Positions 61,685-64,000 of a DNA stretch of 64,000 bases are shown in pieces. Below the pieces are notes generated by a model. The model saw only the letters and a list, made by a program, of their open reading frames with translations. It did not search any database and was not told the DNA's origin. Within the stretch, counting starts at the first letter, position 1. The number at the start of each line of letters is the position of its first letter. The DNA comes from Streptantibioticus silvisoli (lineage in GTDB: Bacteria; Actinomycetota; Actinomycetes; Streptomycetales; Streptomycetaceae): NCBI RefSeq assembly GCF_027947535.2, contig NZ_JAAGKO020000046.1:1-64000 (forward strand), read 5' to 3'. A program made the translations under genes and the position numbers.

Positions 61685-62511
61685 CTCGGTAGCGCCTCCA
61701 TCACGTCTCGGATCAACTCCGCCGTCTCGAGCGGGCTGAGGGCGTGCGCCCTGAGTCGATCGTAGGCCCGGCGACGAGCAGTGACGTTCTCTTTGTCTTC
61801 CAGTAGCGCCCCGATGTCGATGCTCTCCTCGTAGGCGACCGCCGTGCCGTCGTCCAACGTCATCAGCGTCACCGAGCCGCCCAGGAAGAAGTGTTCGCCG
61901 TGGCTGAACGGCAGCACCTGAACGAGGCTGCGCGGCGTGTTCACCAGCTTCAGGAGCGCGGCCAGTTGGTCGCGCATGACCTCGGGGCCGCCGACGGGCC
62001 GCCGTAGGACCGCCTCGTCCAGGACCATGTTCAGGTACGGCCCCAGGTGGTCGTCGAACATCCCCTGGCGGGCCATGCGGACGAGGACCCTCTCCTCGTT
62101 CTCCCCCTCCGCGGCCTCGGGGTTACTCGCCCGGAACAGCGCCAGGGCGTACTTCGGTGTCTGGGCGAGGCCGGGAACGACCTGGCCGCCGTATTCGTCG
62201 ATGACCTTCGCCCGCCGTTCCAGGTCCATCCGCCGGCGGTACCGGTCGGGGTGGACCTCGTTCCTGGCGAGCGCGTAGAGCCGTTCGAAGATGCCGTCGG
62301 TGTGGAACGTCGCGTCCAGCCTCGACGGCAGGTCCGGCGCCATCATCGCGTCGGCCGTCTCCACCCGGGACAGCACGCTCTTGCTGAACCCGACGATGAC
62401 GCCCAGCCGTTCCAGGCTCATGCACTCCTGCGCCCGGTGCCTGCGCATCTCCGCCCCGAACAGGTCCCGCGCCGACCGGTCCGGACGCAACTCCCTGGGC
62501 CTCGCTGGCAT
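61681..62511 (-). CDS. XRE-family regulator with DUF5753 domain
   Basis: A 276-aa protein. HTH near residues 13-60 (FGAEMRRHRAQECMSLERLGVIVGFSKSVLSRVETADAM) and DUF5753 (YGGQVVPGLAQTPKYALALFRASNP, RMARQGMFD, VMRDQLAALLKLV). ATG 62511 has GGGAGGGG 7 nt upstream, better than the longer ORF. It ends ELIRDVMEALPR, which reappears, mutated, in each downstream repeat unit. It probably regulates its own operon through the dyad at 62578. Confidence 0.9.
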   Translation of the reverse strand: MPARPRELRPDRSARDLFGAEMRRHRAQECMSLERLGVIVGFSKSVLSRVETADAMMAPDLPSRLDATFHTDGIFERLYALARNEVHPDRYRRRMDLERRAKVIDEYGGQVVPGLAQTPKYALALFRASNPEAAEGENEERVLVRMARQGMFDDHLGPYLNMVLDEAVLRRPVGGPEVMRDQLAALLKLVNTPRSLVQVLPFSHGEHFFLGGSVTLMTLDDGTAVAYEESIDIGALLEDKENVTARRRAYDRLRAHALSPLETAELIRDVMEALPR

Positions 62512-62577
62512 ATGACCACCCCTCCCGTTACCGAAGCCGCGACGGACCTCCGTAGGAGAGTCGGGGGCCGACGGCGA

Positions 62578-62597
62578 CACTGTGAATACCCACAGTG
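62578..62597. promoter_or_regulatory. Operator dyad CACTGTG-N6-CACAGTG
   Basis: A perfect 7-bp inverted repeat 66 bp before the XRE start, the expected position for autoregulation. Confidence 0.55.
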
Positions 62598-62829
62598 AAC
62601 CAGTTGCAGTAATCGGACGCGAGAAATCGATCCCCGGACCACCCGAAAGAACGTTCCTTACCCGACGGAGTGGGCGGTCGGCCGCGCGCCTGCCGACGCG
62701 TCTTCGGCCGGGGGATGTTGTCCGCCGGGAGGTCGGAGGGGAGTTCGGACGCTGCCGGGTGCACGGGGTGGTGGTCGGCGCCGGGGGCGGGTGGGGCGCC
62801 GGTGCGGGGCTGGCGTTGTCGGGGCGGGG
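62598..62829. other. Spacer, no gene seen
   Basis: The left part is AT-richer promoter-like sequence; the right part is G-rich. No ORF supported. Confidence 0.4.
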
Positions 62830-63024
62830 TCAGTGGCCGAGGGCGGAGACCAGGGTGGCCATCTGGGTGGAGAACGAGTTGATCGGGCCGGCCGCGCACG
62901 AGGACGCCAGGAAGAACCCGAACATCGTCGCCACGAACCCCGACCCGAAGGTCATCGCCTTGGTCCGCAGCAGGAACGCCACGAAGAAGCCGAACAGCAC
63001 GACAGCGGAAACCGATACCAACAC
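62830..63024 (-). CDS. Small hydrophobic two-helix protein
   Basis: A 64-aa protein: VSAVVLFGFFVAFLLRTKAM and GSGFVATMFGFFLASSCAAGP form two hydrophobic segments. Similar small proteins occur near conjugative-element genes in Streptomyces, but no transfer or replication gene is here. Function unknown. Confidence 0.65.
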   Translation of the reverse strand: MLVSVSAVVLFGFFVAFLLRTKAMTFGSGFVATMFGFFLASSCAAGPINSFSTQMATLVSALGH

Positions 63025-63449
63025 GGCGTACTCCTCACGACCAGGACATTTCTTTCACCCTGCCGCCCTCACCGCCGAGATCCCCGCGCCCCCGCCACGA
63101 CACCGCCTGTCATGAGCCTGATGGCGCACAAGCCGCAGGGTTTCAACCGGGAGCCGGTTCGCGGCGGCGTCGGGCGGGTGGGGGCGGGGGTGGGAGTGCT
63201 GTGGTCCGCCGTGGGGGAGCGGGGTGCGCGCGGTGGTTCGTTGGGGACGGCCGCCAGGTCGCGTTGCCGATGCGCGATGCGCGATGCGCGGTGGGCGGCG
63301 TGGTGGCTTCGCCGCAGGGCGTTTCCACCGCGCTGAGGAAACCGCCCGGGAGTTGGCGGTCCGACATACCGACGGCGTGCGGCCTGTACCGGGCTGGCCA
63401 CATCGGCCGCGGAATCGCGGTCCGGTTGCCGGAGCGCGGTGATGGACCC
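63025..63449. other. Spacer, no gene seen
   Basis: No supported gene. It includes GATGCGCGATGCGCGATGCG near 63270-63288, a short slippage repeat. Confidence 0.4.
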
Positions 63450-63647
63450 ATGGCCGTGGACGAGACCTTGGAGTTCCCCGATCCGTTGCGGCTGATCGAC
63501 GAACGGTCGACCGCCTTCCGCGCCGCGGTCGCCTCCGCGCCCAGCCTCGACACGCAGGTGCCGACCTGTCCCGAGTGGACACTGTTCGATCTGGTGCGGC
63601 ACCTGGGCGAGGGGCGCCGGTCCTGGGCCGCCACCATCGCGGCGTGA
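63450..63647 (+). pseudogene. Truncated maleylpyruvate isomerase-family (mycothiol-dependent) protein
   Basis: 65 codons encode the first helices of an MDMPI_N/DinB-like domain: PLRLIDERSTAFRAAVASAP and DTQVPTCPEWTLFDLVRHLGEGRRSWAATIAA, including the His metal ligand. A TGA then ends the frame, and no downstream part of the ~230-aa family protein is recognisable. It is a remnant, or a short expressed fragment of unclear use. Confidence 0.7.
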
Positions 63648-63747
63648 CCTGCCGCCGCGGCCGACCAGCGCTCGGACACGGCTGGCGCCTCTGTTCACAG
63701 CCGCGCCGTTGAGGCCCGGGGCCGGGTTCCCCCGGGGCGGGGGTGGC

Positions 63748-63791
63748 GTTCCGCGAAACCGTTGTTTTCGTCAACGACCAGACAACGAAAT
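63748..63791 (-). repeat. Dispersed 44-bp hairpin element, copy 3
   Basis: The minus strand reads CGTTGTCTGGTCGTTGAC then GAAAACAACGGTTTCGCGGAAC, matching copy 2 except at a few positions, and the following CACCCCCGCCCC flank is shared. It lies 100 bp after a truncated gene. Confidence 0.75.
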
Positions 63792-64000
63792 CCCGAAGGG
63801 GGAGGCGAGGAGCGGAGGCGGGGAGGACCAAAGGGCCGCCGTGACGGGTCCGACCGGCCACATCCTGTGCGAAAGCCGGGACTGTCGACCGCGCCCACCG
63901 GAGGGCGGGCCCGTGGCTGACCACCGGCCGCAGACACCCCCGGCCGGGAGCTCTCCCCAGCGCACGGTCGACCGAGCAGTGGCCCAGGCCCGGGCACCCG
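63792..64000. other. Right-edge sequence, no gene seen
   Basis: No supported ORF start or end; the window closes here. Confidence 0.3.

Noticed and set aside
60864-63024. Complete integrative conjugative element
   Set aside because: No integrase, FtsK/TraB-like translocase, replication initiator or tRNA attachment site; only small plasmid-like proteins.
1-64000. tRNA, rRNA or tmRNA genes
   Set aside because: No cloverleaf with conserved TTCGA-type arm and no rRNA-like stretch was recognised on either strand.

Overview
The window is very GC-rich, with strong G/C bias at third codon positions, many GTG starts, ATGA/GTGA/TGATG gene overlaps and several probable leaderless mRNAs. Its gene content (gamma-butyrolactone synthase and receptor, XRE–DUF397 pairs, CUT1 sugar operons, PspC sensor kinase, mycothiol-type enzymes) points to a Streptomyces-like actinomycete chromosome. 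No rRNA, tRNA, CRISPR array, prophage or intact insertion sequence was seen.

Layout. (1) 1-7.6 kb, core metabolism: succinate-semialdehyde dehydrogenase (5' end probably outside the window), a ChoD-like GMC oxidoreductase, chorismate mutase behind an aromatic-rich leader peptide and hairpin, guaA, and a LysR regulator. (2) 7.6-9.5 kb: a nucleotidyltransferase-like orphan and one XRE/DUF397 pair. (3) 9.7-17.5 kb: a CUT1 sugar operon on the minus strand (binding protein, two permeases, GH130, a 118-aa repeat ORF, GH13) with its LacI regulator. (4) 17.8-19.6 kb: a decayed second sugar locus, a LacI fragment run into a frameshifted GH39 xylosidase. (5) 19.7-31.1 kb: DUF2993 protein, class II aldolase, DoxX, a PspC protein divergent from a PspC-kinase/LuxR response-regulator pair, MurJ, NADAR, VOC and GNAT proteins. 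(6) 31.4-40.2 kb: a class B PBP, an EamA transporter behind a coupled leader ORF, an SDR, a class C beta-lactamase-like hydrolase and a tricorn protease. (7) 40.3-43.8 kb: a coupled monooxygenase/hydrolase/SDR operon with a large operator palindrome. (8) 44-53 kb: a Tyr-rich DUF2637 protein, MerR, GNAT, MarP-like protease, the AdaA-AlkA/Ogt alkylation-repair operon, a CPT-like kinase, a hydrolase and thioredoxin. (9) 53.7-60 kb: a gamma-butyrolactone signalling island with three TetR regulators, AfsA and an epimerase. (10) 60-64 kb: an XRE regulator with three tandem DUF397 copies, a small membrane protein and a truncated mycothiol-dependent isomerase.

Themes. The most promising observation is a complete attenuator logic upstream of chorismate mutase: a 23-codon peptide with Phe/Tyr codons, a 16-bp terminator, and a competing pairing that overlaps the leader Trp codon. 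A second leader ORF (EamA) lies over a hairpin that hides the downstream ribosome binding site. A 44-bp hairpin element occurs three times. The intergenic regions, and several conserved proteins, carry degenerate or in-frame tandem repeats, so replication slippage appears to shape this genome.
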